Assembly (NCBI GenBank): GCA_905221605.1
Contig: CAJNDS010000460.1
Location: 1 to 62,000 of the forward strand
Length of the DNA: 62,000 nucleotides
DNA from: Symbiodinium natans
Lineage: Eukaryota > Sar > Dinophyceae > Suessiales > Symbiodiniaceae
Reading direction: 5' to 3'
Shown: one piece after another, positions 1 through 9,064 of the stretch
Position numbering within the stretch: position 1 is the first letter of the stretch
How the letters are laid out: each line of letters begins with the position of its first letter
The notes under the pieces: generated by a model
Database searches by the model: none
What the model saw: only the letters and a program-made list of their open reading frames with translations
What the model was told of the DNA's origin: nothing
Made by a program: the position numbers and the translations under genes

Positions 1-490
1 TTTAGGGTTTAGGGTTTAGGGTTGCTGGCAGAATACTTGTGCATGCGTCAGTGGGCACAGGGCTGCAAGGAATTCCGGGTTTGGGGTTCAAGGGGTGTTT
101 TCAGCTTCCGAAGCCTGCCCTGGTCCCGCCTTCTCTAAGGTTTTGGGGTTTAGGGTGTAGGGTTTAGGGTTTTTTGCTTTAGACCTTCAGTGCTGGCCCG
201 AATCCTGCCAAGGATCTCCCCCAGAACGAAGGTCCCCGGCGAGGGGGCCCGCGCCCGAGGAGTTTCATGTGTTTAGGGCTTATAGGGTTCCCTGCAATTT
301 CGTTGATTTTGTAGGTATGTACGGTAGAACCCGTAAGACTACATAGAGTCCCAGGTAGGGTTAGGAGAGTTTCAGTACGCGGGGGTCCTGTGGCAGGCGC
401 TGCTTTGCTGTCATGATAGATGCTCCTTGTCCTGTCCTTCGGACTTTTGCTGAGGCCCTATGGGAATTTACGAAAGTAAGGGACTTTTTT

Positions 491-566
491 GGGGTCCTTA
501 CTGTAAGGGGCTCCTACTATTTGGGGGTCTATTTTCGGAGTCCCCTATTTTCGTAAACCCCATATG
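491..566 (+). repeat. Dispersed ~75-bp repeat, copy 1
   Basis: One of four related copies spread through the telomere-rich parts. Shared blocks in order: GGGGTCCTT, then CTACTATTTGGGGGTC, then GGAGTCCCC, then CGTAAACCC. Not telomeric in sequence. Possibly a short non-autonomous element. Confidence 0.7.
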
Positions 567-1907
567 AAGACCCGAGAGAGAGCTCTGAGTGTTGCTCCCC
601 TCAAGTGCTGATTGATTCTCGGCATCTCATCATCGGCTGTTCCTGTAAAAGTCCAGCCCAAACCCCAAAACCCCAAACCACACAAACCCTAAACCCTTAA
701 CCCGAAACCCTAAACCCTAAACCCTAAACCCCTTGACCCTAGACCCGAACCCTAAACCCAACGTATCCAAGCGAAGCTTCACCGGCTTGCTGTCAGAAGC
801 CATCAAACCCTGTCGTTGGGTTTAGAGGTTTAGGGTTTCGGGTTTAGGGTTTAGGGTTAGGGTTAAGGGACCCGTGGGCCCTTGGGGACCAGAGGGAACC
901 CTGGAGGGTTTATGGTTCATATACCTTCGTCGGAATTATGGTCCCTAAGCTGCCCCTAAACCAGTGCCCCTAAATAATCCCTAGACCTTAATAGGAATGA
1001 TGGTAGTATCTTAGTAGCTGATTGATTGCACTTTACACTTTTTTGGGGCTCATGAACTCAGCAACTATAGGGATGTATAGTGTACATGAACCCAACTTTA
1101 GGGTTCATTTGGTCCCCCCAAGGGCCCTGAACCCCAGTGTGTAAGGTTTCATCTTCCGCCCAAGATCACTCCTCGAACACCCCGGAAGCCCTTAAGCGCC
1201 AAAAAAAAAAAAAACAAGCCACAAGCCCCTGGCGCCAACAAACACCTAAACATCTAAACCCTAAACCTTGAACCCTGAACCCTAAACCCTAAACCCTGAA
1301 CTCTGAACCCTGAACCCTGAACCCTGAACCCTGAACCCTGAACCGTAAGCCCAGCAGCATGTGAGCTGGATGTGCCGCCCAGGCAACCGCTTCCGGCGCC
1401 CTGAAGCAGAAGGCGCAGCTCTTGACTTTGTGGTACTTTACTGTAACTTTAGATCCTTACCTTTTTTGGGCTGATTGGGTTTCTTATTAAGGCAGCTAAA
1501 AGTTTAATTTATAGCTACCCTAAATAGCCAGGGTTCAGGGTATTGAAGGCTGACTTTCGAGGGTTTCGTAGGCTATTTTGTGTGGTTTCTTGGCGCCTAC
1601 CCCCTAGACCCTAAACCCGAAACTCTGCACCCGGAGCCTCAACAACCTGATTTCAGCGCTAAGATTTCAGGCCTTTGGGGCGTGAGGTTTGCGCTTACGG
1701 AAGACCCCAACACCTGCCTGGGTACTTTGGGGGTGCAGCTGTACCCCCCCAAATAGACACACACTCTCCCCCAAACCTGAAATCATAAACCCTTCAGCTC
1801 TTCGCCCTAAACCTATAACCCTTAAACCATAGACTCCATAAACTGAAAACCTTCAGAACGCGAAACCCCAAACCTCGTGCTTCGTCAGTTCCTAGCATCT
1901 CGGAGTC

Positions 1908-1975
1908 TACGAAAAGAAGGGACCCCGAACAAAGACCTCCAAATAATAGGATCCCCTTATAGGAAGGACCCCTAT
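1908..1975 (-). repeat. Dispersed ~75-bp repeat, copy 2
   Basis: Reverse complement of the family at 491-566. It keeps the blocks GGGGTCCTTCC, TATTATTTGGAGGTC and GGGGTCCCTTCTTTTCGTA in the same order. Confidence 0.65.
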
Positions 1976-2036
1976 AAAGCCCTAAACCCTAAACCCTATT
2001 CCCTAAACCCTAAACCCTAAACCCTCGTAACCCCCC

Positions 2037-2100
2037 CATCTGCCCCCAAGGCCTCCAGCCCGCGCGATGCCGCGGGGACCAAGCTGAAGGAGTCGTTAGA
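2037..2100 (+). other. Exon-like island
   Basis: GC-rich 60-bp island right after a CCCTAAA block. It reads on + as Ser/Pro/Lys-rich, ending KLKESLDL, with no stop. Fragment or single exon; no family recognised. Confidence 0.3.
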
Positions 2101-3062
2101 TCTCTTTTTTTTGTTTGGGGCGGGGGGGGGGGGTTAGAGCTTAGGATTTAGGGTTTCAGGTTTCACGGCTTAAGGTCAAAGGTTTAGGAGGGTTTTGGAG
2201 GGGTTTTCGGTTGGGTTTGGGTTTTTTGGGGGGTGCCGTCTGATGCTCTGAGCATGTCAGGCAAGCATCCTAAGGTAGTGGGAGAACCCTGATGTAGAAG
2301 ACCAGAGATACTGTCCTTATACTGCTCTTTTGGAATATCTGATTCTCACAGAGTTTCCCAAAGATAGGGCAAGAGTCCTTTTTCCACGACTAACGCAACG
2401 GTAAAAGTCATTATGCAAACACTTACGTCGTCCCTATAAGGTAGGGCTAGGGGGCTCCACCTTGTCCGTTGTCCTCTTTACCTAAACCTTCAACCCTAAA
2501 CCCTAGAAAACCCGTATACAGAACCCTCAGGCGACCAGATTTCATGTAGGAGCTTCACTTGAGGGCCACAGTGGAATCCTGCTACCGCTGCTTCGTTTTG
2601 CTCAGCTGCGGGCAAGCCAAAGAAGCGCTTGCTGCCCAAAGGTGCGAGGGGGGCACCTAAACTCTGAGACCCGAAACCCCGAACCTCAAACCCCTAAACC
2701 CCAAGCCCTAAACCCTAAATCCTCAACCCTAAACCCTAAACCCTAAACCCTAAACCCTAAACCCTAAATAACCCTGAACCCTAAAACCCAAACCGTAAGC
2801 CCTAAACCCCTAAAAGTACCCTTCAAGATGCCCCCGCACTCCATCAAGGTACCCTGACGTTAGCAGGCCCTAGCTTACCGAATGTGCCTCAACCCTTTAC
2901 AAACTCCTAAACCAGAAGCCCTAAGCCCTAAACCCTGTTTGAACCCTAAACCCTAAACCCTAAACCCTAAACCCTAAACCCTAAACCCCCCCCCCAAAAA
3001 AATCCCTGAACGTTGCCATTCCGGATTCCCGAAACCCGAACCCCCCAAGTCCGGACACACGC

Positions 3063-3138
3063 CATGCAGCAAGCGAGTTTCGCAAGCCTGGCAGACATTG
3101 CTGCTGCATCCCAGAAGGAGCGAGAGGACCCGGGGGGG
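3063..3138 (+). other. Exon-like island with CCCTAAA left and TTTAGGG right
   Basis: Reads on + as an open frame (MQQASFASLADIAAASQKER). CCCTAAA lies to its left and TTTAGGG starts immediately to its right. Length and GC content are like a single exon. Product unknown. Confidence 0.35.
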
Positions 3139-3661
3139 TTTAGGGTTTAGGATTTAGGGTTTAGGGTTCGGGGTTTGAAGTTTGGGGTTTGGGGTTAAGG
3201 GTTTTCGGGGCATTCAAAATTTGAGGGGCTTGGTTTTTGGGTTTAGGGCTTCAGGGCTTCAGGGTTTGAGATGCCTGTTAGGTTTTGGCGTTTAGGCCTT
3301 GAGTTTGAGAGGCTTTATTCGGGGTTTTGGGGTTTAAGGTTTCAGGTTCCAGGCGGTATGTGACAACCAGGGTCAAGGCCCTTTCTGCAGCTCCAAGAAC
3401 GGGACTCGGGTTGCACTTTCGACTCTTCTTAGCCCTGCTGGAGCTATTCAATGAATGATTCAGGGATGAAGTGTGAGGAAAGCAAGAAGGTATATACATG
3501 ACCCTAATTTTCGTTTTATTGGCTCTGTGCGGGTTAGGGTTTAGGGTTTAGGGTGCAGGGTTTAGGGTCCAGGGTTTAGGGTTTAGGGTTCAGGGTTTAG
3601 GGTTTAGGGTTTAGGGTTGGGGTTTAGGGTTTACCCTCTAGAAGTAGTCGGATCTCATAAC

Positions 3662-3750
3662 TTCAGCGCTCCCGAAGGATGCGGAGATGGTGCGGAAGTG
3701 CCTCCCGGCACGTATCGATGCCCTGCTGCCACAGGCAGCCACACCGCGCG
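3662..3750 (+). other. Exon-like island
   Basis: Open on +, reading ALPKDAEMVRKCLPARIDAL and ending in LLPQAATPR, flanked on both sides by TTTAGGG arrays. A similar LLPQAA string is encoded in the island near 44,690, which may hint at related fragments. Confidence 0.35.
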
Positions 3751-4577
3751 GTTTAGGGTTTAGGGTTTAGGGTTAGGGTTTAATTAGGGTCTAGGTTCAG
3801 GGTGCTTAGGGTGTTTAGGGTTTAGGGCTCCTAAACCCTAAATCCGAAGCCCTGCGAGCCGGACCTGAGGATCCCTTTTGTTTCTGGACCCGATTTGCCC
3901 TTGATAGGGGTCATGTTCCTTCGTAGCCAACGGTGTACCTTTAAACGTGTTGGGCTCCTGATGCTGCAGGAAAAGAAAGGTGTACCACTTTTCCTAAAGC
4001 CTAAATCCTAATCCCTAGATTTTAAGCCCTAAACCCTTTGCTTTTGGAGAAGTACGCGTCGGGGGTTGGGGAGGTTGCCGTCTTTAAGGGATGGTCAACT
4101 GGATGGGCTCAGGCATTAAACTAAACCCTAAACCCTTGACCCTAGACCCTAAACCCTTGACCCTAGACCCTAAACCCTAAACCCTAAACCCCTCAACTCC
4201 CAGCTCCAAGCCCTTAACAGCCAAAACCCTGACTCCAACAAAAAAAACCAAAACAACCCTAAGCCCCGAAAAAACCCGGAGGCCCTAAAATTTCAAGACC
4301 CTCAACCCCAAAACCCCAAAAAAGCAGAAGGCCCTAAAACACTATAAACCCCAAAGAACCCTAAGACCTTACAACCCCAAGCCCCCAAACCCTAAGCCCA
4401 GAGGCCCCCATCCATGTAAGGGCTGCTAGAACACCATCGGCTTATTATAGGGCCCTTAGAGGGGGTTCATGGGGTGTAAGGTACCTCGGGAACCTTAGGG
4501 AGACTTAGCGAGTAGTGGGAGTATGAACTTTGGGTCCTCAGGCCTTTTTGGTCCATCACTCAGTGAGCGGGGAGCCC

Positions 4578-4684
4578 GTCAATCCAGCAGTCTCCCTTGA
4601 CATCCTCCTGAGGGGCGCCTCGTTCTCAAACGAGCCATCAATGCAAGCCCTAGCCAGATCATTGCTGTCAGACCGAGTGCTTTG
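4578..4684 (+). other. Exon-like island
   Basis: About 35 open codons on +, containing AVSLDILLRGASFSNEPSMQ. The composition is strongly protein-like, and the frame ends only when the adjoining CCCTAAA array supplies TAA. Fragment or exon of an unknown protein. Confidence 0.4.
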
Positions 4685-4685
4685 C

Positions 4686-4823
4686 CCCTAAACCCTAAAC
4701 CCTAAACCCTAAACCCTAAACCCTAAACCCTAAACCCTAAACCCTAAACCCTAAACCCTAAACCCTAAACCCTAAACCCTAAACCCTAAACCCTAAACCC
4801 TAAACCCTAAACCCTAAACCCTA
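4686..4823. repeat. CCCTAAA array, nearly perfect
   Basis: About 20 uninterrupted head-to-tail copies of CCCTAAA. This is the plant-type telomere unit, also used by dinoflagellates. The array begins directly at the end of a coding-like island (4578-4684), and the first TAA of the repeat would close that island's reading frame. Confidence 0.97.
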
Positions 4824-5044
4824 CCTCCACATGGACGGTGGTTTCCAGCCGGCTCGACGGCGCGGTCCAGCTGGGGCACCCACCCTAAAGAGCACTTGCA
4901 CATACGCAAGAAGGCACGCCACCCTAAACCCTAAACCTCCGCTGAGCCCCCCCTCCGTGAGCATAATATAAGGTCCTGAACCCTAAGCCCTAAACCTTAA
5001 TCCCTAAACCTCAAACCCTAGACCCTAAACCCTAAGCCCTGTAC

Positions 5045-5152
5045 AACTTAAGCGTCTGGAAGTCTGAGAACCTCACCCGACCACGGCAGGAGTTGGCCCT
5101 GTGCTTTGAGCACGAGCTCTGGCAGATGGTGGAGCAGGCTGACGCAAGTCTC
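5045..5152 (+). other. Exon-like island
   Basis: About 35 codons on +, including RQELALCFEHELWQMVEQAD. CCCTAAA arrays lie on both sides and the first repeat gives the stop. Helical, acidic composition; unknown protein. Confidence 0.4.
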
Positions 5153-5351
5153 TAAACCCTAAACCCCTAAACCCCTGAACCCCTAAACCCCTAAACTCCT
5201 AAACCCGAACCCCCTAAACCCCAATCATACTGAGAGCCCCGAAAAAGCCACAAATCCCAGCAAAATCCTGGGTCTCCGAGATCTTGAGCTCCCCAAATCC
5301 ACGGGTTTAGGGATTTCGAGCTTAGGGGCTTGGGGGTTTAGAAGCTCTAAG

Positions 5352-5556
5352 CCCGAAACCCTAAACCCTAAACCCTAAACCCTAAACCCTAAACCCTAAA
5401 CCCTAAACCCTAAACCCTAAACCCTAAACCCTAAACCCTAAACCCTAAACCCTAAACCCTAAACCATAAACCCTAAACCCTAAACCCTAAACCTAAACCC
5501 TAAACCCTAAACCCTAAACCCTAAACCCGAACCCTAAACCCTAAACCCTAAACCCA
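5352..5556. repeat. CCCTAAA array with few variants
   Basis: Roughly 28 CCCTAAA units, interrupted by single-base variants (CCATAAA, CCTAAA, CCCGAA). It is the longest CCCTAAA array in the window. Confidence 0.96.
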
Positions 5557-6354
5557 GTCAGGTTCCCCCAGGGTTTCGGAGGTTTTAGGGGGAACCCCAA
5601 ACATGAAAGCGTGAAACTGCTATATCGTCTACTTGGAAGCTCGTGTGGGCCTGTACGTGGACTTAGTATCCCCGAGAAACCCCTCGTATAATCCCCAACC
5701 CACCTTACTAACCCTACTTACTAAGTCAAACAACCTTCCAGTAGGGGCTGCACCTTGGACCTCTTTTTTTTTGTGGGGGGGGGGGGGGGGGGGGGGGGCT
5801 TGTGCAGCTAGTTTATAAGGGCCATATTGGGAGTAAAGTAACGGGAACCTTTAGGGGTATACAACCTTAGGGGTGCGAGTCTTCAGCCCTTGAGATCGTG
5901 AGCCCCAAAACCACAAACCTTCAGCCCTCACACCCTTGCGCCGAGCCCCCCCCCCCCCCCCCCCCCCGTTTAGGGTTTAGGGTTTCCCTCCTCCCCCCCC
6001 CCCCCCCCCAAACCCTACACCCTAAACCCCAAACCCCAAACTTAGGGAGCATAACAGAAGGGACCCCTGAATCTTATTTTTTGATATAACCCCTATATAT
6101 GCCTTGTATGTAGTCCCTATGTACCTAAGCAGCCCCGAAACAACCCCAAAACAAGCCCTAAGGTCCCTGGTAAGGGTCCCTCCTTTAGTCCCTTGACCCT
6201 AAACCCTAAATCCTGAACCCCTAAACCCTAAACCCTACCCCCCTAAACCCTAAACCCTAAACCCTAAACCCTAAACCCTAAACCCTAAACCCTTAACCCT
6301 AAACCCTAAACCCTAAAGCCTAACCCTAAAACCAGTAAGGCAAACCACCCAAGC

Positions 6355-6458
6355 CCTCTTGGAGGTGGCGGCGTGCGCTGCGTCCGACCCCATCCCCGCG
6401 GCCAAGCGTGCGCTGCGGCTTTCGCTCAGCTGCGCCACCGGAGCTCAAGTTCTTGCGT
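6355..6458 (+). other. Exon-like island with CCCTAAA left and TTTAGGG right
   Basis: Reads on + as an alanine-rich open frame (AACAASDPIPAAKRALRLSL). It is bracketed by CCCTAAA on the left and TTTAGGG on the right. The LTR element is inserted in the TTTAGGG array just after it. Confidence 0.35.
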
Positions 6459-6492
6459 GTAGGGTTTAGGGTTTAGGGTTTAGGGTTTAGGG

Positions 6493-6698
6493 TGCGGAGC
6501 TGCAGTTGGTATTGTGGAAAGGAGTTGGAGTTGAAAGTTGAAGGGTCAATGTACCTGCTAATCTTCATGGCTCAAGACTGGGCCATGCGCCTGGTAGCAA
6601 AAAGAAAGTTCGAGTTTCTGGTGTTTGCTGGTTGGTTCAGGGTGAAATCTCTGGCGACTGTTAGGGTTGGTTTCCTTTCCCTTTCGGTTGCCCCCGTA
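6493..6698 (+). repeat. Left LTR (206 bp)
   Basis: Direct repeat identical to 14945-15150. It starts TGCGG and ends CCGTA, a short imperfect inverted terminus. Identity of the two LTRs implies a very recent insertion or gene conversion. Confidence 0.93.
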
Positions 6699-6710
6699 GG
6701 TTATGAGCCC
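6699..6710 (+). other. Primer-binding site, initiator tRNA-Met half type
   Basis: GGTTATGAGCCC begins at the first base after the LTR. It is the exact complement of GGGCUCAUAACC, the anticodon stem-loop of an eukaryotic initiator tRNA-Met, not of a tRNA 3' end. Drosophila copia has an almost identical site and uses a 5' tRNA-Met half as primer. Confidence 0.8.
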
Positions 6711-6763
6711 AAATTAGGTTCCCTGCGGTCTGTGTTTCGGCTTTAGGGTGATAGTTTGAAGCC

Positions 6764-9064
6764 ATGGCGACCAACTGGTTACAGACTGGTACGGCATCAT
6801 CGAGCTCCAATGTGGGCGATCAAGGTGAAGGTGGTGTCAAAAGGTCTGCAACGGGTGAAAAAGTTGTTCCCAATGTGGAAGCTCTGGTTGATGTTGGTGG
6901 CATGCGTGGCGGAGAGAAGCCGGTGGTGGAAGGACTGGAAGACCAGATGGAAGCAGTTTTGCTGCGCCTTCTGAGCAAACATGGGCTTTGTCTTCGAGCT
7001 GCGGGACCTGCTGAATCAACGGGAGCGCCAACAACAAGCTCCTCTACGTCAAAGATGGTGGAGCAAGGGTGCCAGACAGAGCTGGTTGGGGATGTTATCC
7101 CTGTTTCCAAGCGAGCTCGCAACAAAGTGAGCTTCGCGGCTGAAAGTGGTGATCTGTTGACAGGTGAAGCGGAAGAAACTGCGCCTGTTGCTGCGACAAA
7201 AAGCAGTATCCTCGTCGCTGGGGACGCAGAAGGAGTTGTTCCTGTTGCTATGGTGATGAGTGAAGGAGAAATCCTGGAATTGGAGGCAGCGAGAATACAG
7301 CAGGAGTCAGATGAGGACTTATACGCTGATTGTGGAGACAAATTGTCTCAAGCTGCTGACCTTCCAATCATCGACTGTGATGGGAAGACATGGGAACGCC
7401 ATTTTCACGAGGATGGGAGAGAATATCTTTACTGCTTAGACACGGGAGAAACCCAATGGGTGTTGCCTAAGAAGACTGGGATGGCTGGAAACAGTGAGGG
7501 GTCTGGTGTTGGAATGGGCATTGTTCCCGTGGAAGAAGGTACTACTTCGTCCTCGTCGCCTACTGAGTCTTTCAGGGCACAACAGGGTAGCTTGGAAAGT
7601 GTCAACAGCGGTGTAAATAGTGTAGGTGAAAAGGATTTTTCCTCTACTACTATCAGGGATAGCGGTCTTAGGGCTGGTGGTGACGCCCCGACCTCGGGTT
7701 CTCCTGATGAGGAAGGGATTTCTGGAATCCGAGCAGACATCGCTGGAGAACATCTGGATCGGGAAGAAATGGAAACGCTTTCTGAGGGTGTGGCAGCGGT
7801 GGAATCGGTGGGTCCAGAGGAAAAAATGCCCAATGCGGAGATTGGAACTGTGTCGGCTGCAGAAGAGAGAGTGGTGGATGTGGTACCTGTCGTTCAGGAA
7901 GGTGATCCTGGAGATTTGGAGGACGGAGGGAAAAAGTTGTGCGTTACGACTGAGGAGGTCTCTTCGTTTGGTGCCAAGAATCTTGCCATTCAAGGGAAAA
8001 AAGAAGCTTCTGGAATAGCTGGAGACACGGGCGATCTGAAAGATGAGGCCTGGAGCGCCAATGATGCGCGGGTCAATGTGCCAGATAGTACCTGGAGTGC
8101 GAAGGAAGCACGGGTTGAGGCGCATATGGTGTCACGTTCCGCGGACGACTGCAACAATGGGGCGCAGGTCTCCGTAGCAGCTGACGGCGGAGGTTCACAG
8201 GTGGACGCACTGGTGCAACCTGAAGTTAGCAGCGAGGAACGAAATAGCAAGGGCTACACCGGAGCCGATGTGGCAGCTGTGGTCAATGATGGTGGCAATT
8301 CTCCTTTGGAAACCATGGAGCCAAAGGATCCTGCGGTGGAAGAGAATGTACCTGCCGCGGATGAGCAATCCAATAGCCCTGCAGTGGAAGAAAACTTGCC
8401 TGCTGCAGAAGGTGTGACAAAAGACTCCAATGATGGGTCCACTCCCACGAAGGGGGAAGTATTGCCGTCTGGAAGCTCGCCGGAAGTCGACACCGAGCGA
8501 ACTGCAACAGATGAGGCAAAGCCATTGGCTGGAAAAAAGGAAGGTCCTGAGCCCCTGGAGCACAAGGTGGATGATCTTGTGGGACTCGTGCAGGAGCAGG
8601 ACGAGCAGTGTGACCCAAAGGTGGAAACAAAGGATGTTCCAGGAGCCGATGATACAGAGATGGTTTCTGAAGAGCATGCAAAGAAAGTGCCCAGAGCGGG
8701 AGCCTTGGATACACCTGGGGAGCATTGCTATCAAGAGGGAGATCAGATTGTTGGTCTAGTGCGCTGCATCAATGGGCATGGAGCCTTTTTGGACCATGGC
8801 GATGTGAATGTATTGATTCCTGCAGAAGGGAAAAATACACATCTATTCAAATTTGGTGACACTGTCAATGGAACAGTGAAAAGGGTGGAAGATGATGGTA
8901 CCGTGATCTTGGACACCTTCCTGGTTTTGGAAGACGACGAGGAGGACTCTTCTTCGACGCTGCGCAAATGGAAAGACAGCGGCTGGAGTACGTGGTGGAC
9001 AGATTCATGGTATGCTGGTCAACGGTCAATGGGACTGGAAATGGGAGGAAGAGCAATCCGATGA
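6764..9064 (+). CDS. Gag-like ORF1 with WW and S1-like domains
   Basis: 766 codons from an ATG in good context (GCCATGG), 65 bp after the left LTR. A WW-type segment lies near residues 207-235 (tryptophans in KTWERHF and TQWVLP), suggesting binding to proline motifs. A long acidic, low-complexity middle follows. Near residues 655-720 is an S1-like OB-fold pattern (GDQIVGLVRCINGHGAFL and later GTVKRVEDDGTVIL), suggesting RNA binding. The frame ends 34 bp after a 7-bp tandem duplication (GGTCAAC/GGTCAAT, 9017-9030). The duplication shifts frame by one, and the sensible protein continues in the next ORF. I therefore read ORF1 and ORF2 as one ancestral frame. No homologue named; role as nucleocapsid-like RNA-binding protein is inferred. 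Confidence 0.75.
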   Translation: MATNWLQTGTASSSSNVGDQGEGGVKRSATGEKVVPNVEALVDVGGMRGGEKPVVEGLEDQMEAVLLRLLSKHGLCLRAAGPAESTGAPTTSSSTSKMVEQGCQTELVGDVIPVSKRARNKVSFAAESGDLLTGEAEETAPVAATKSSILVAGDAEGVVPVAMVMSEGEILELEAARIQQESDEDLYADCGDKLSQAADLPIIDCDGKTWERHFHEDGREYLYCLDTGETQWVLPKKTGMAGNSEGSGVGMGIVPVEEGTTSSSSPTESFRAQQGSLESVNSGVNSVGEKDFSSTTIRDSGLRAGGDAPTSGSPDEEGISGIRADIAGEHLDREEMETLSEGVAAVESVGPEEKMPNAEIGTVSAAEERVVDVVPVVQEGDPGDLEDGGKKLCVTTEEVSSFGAKNLAIQGKKEASGIAGDTGDLKDEAWSANDARVNVPDSTWSAKEARVEAHMVSRSADDCNNGAQVSVAADGGGSQVDALVQPEVSSEERNSKGYTGADVAAVVNDGGNSPLETMEPKDPAVEENVPAADEQSNSPAVEENLPAAEGVTKDSNDGSTPTKGEVLPSGSSPEVDTERTATDEAKPLAGKKEGPEPLEHKVDDLVGLVQEQDEQCDPKVETKDVPGADDTEMVSEEHAKKVPRAGALDTPGEHCYQEGDQIVGLVRCINGHGAFLDHGDVNVLIPAEGKNTHLFKFGDTVNGTVKRVEDDGTVILDTFLVLEDDEEDSSSTLRKWKDSGWSTWWTDSWYAGQRSMGLEMGGRAIR

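Larger units (their letters stand above)
1..6492. repeat. Telomere-type repeat mosaic, left part
   Basis: The stretch alternates TTTAGGG and CCCTAAA arrays, from a few to about 20 copies, with degenerate variants (TTCAGGG, TTGGGG, TTTCGGG) and short unique islands of 60-150 bp. Both orientations occur repeatedly, so it is interstitial or subtelomeric rather than one terminal array. Long homopolymers (G run near 5776-5798, C runs near 5946-5967 and 5992-6009) interrupt it and may be unreliable in assembly. No complete gene is visible; the best coding-like islands are listed separately. Confidence 0.9.

Noticed and set aside
1-6492. Natural chromosome end
   Set aside because: TTTAGGG and CCCTAAA arrays alternate many times here and across the whole window; a terminal telomere would show one long array in one orientation.
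6699-6710. tRNA-Met gene fragment
   Set aside because: Only the anticodon-arm complement is present, it is on the opposite strand, and it sits exactly at the LTR boundary, which fits a primer site.
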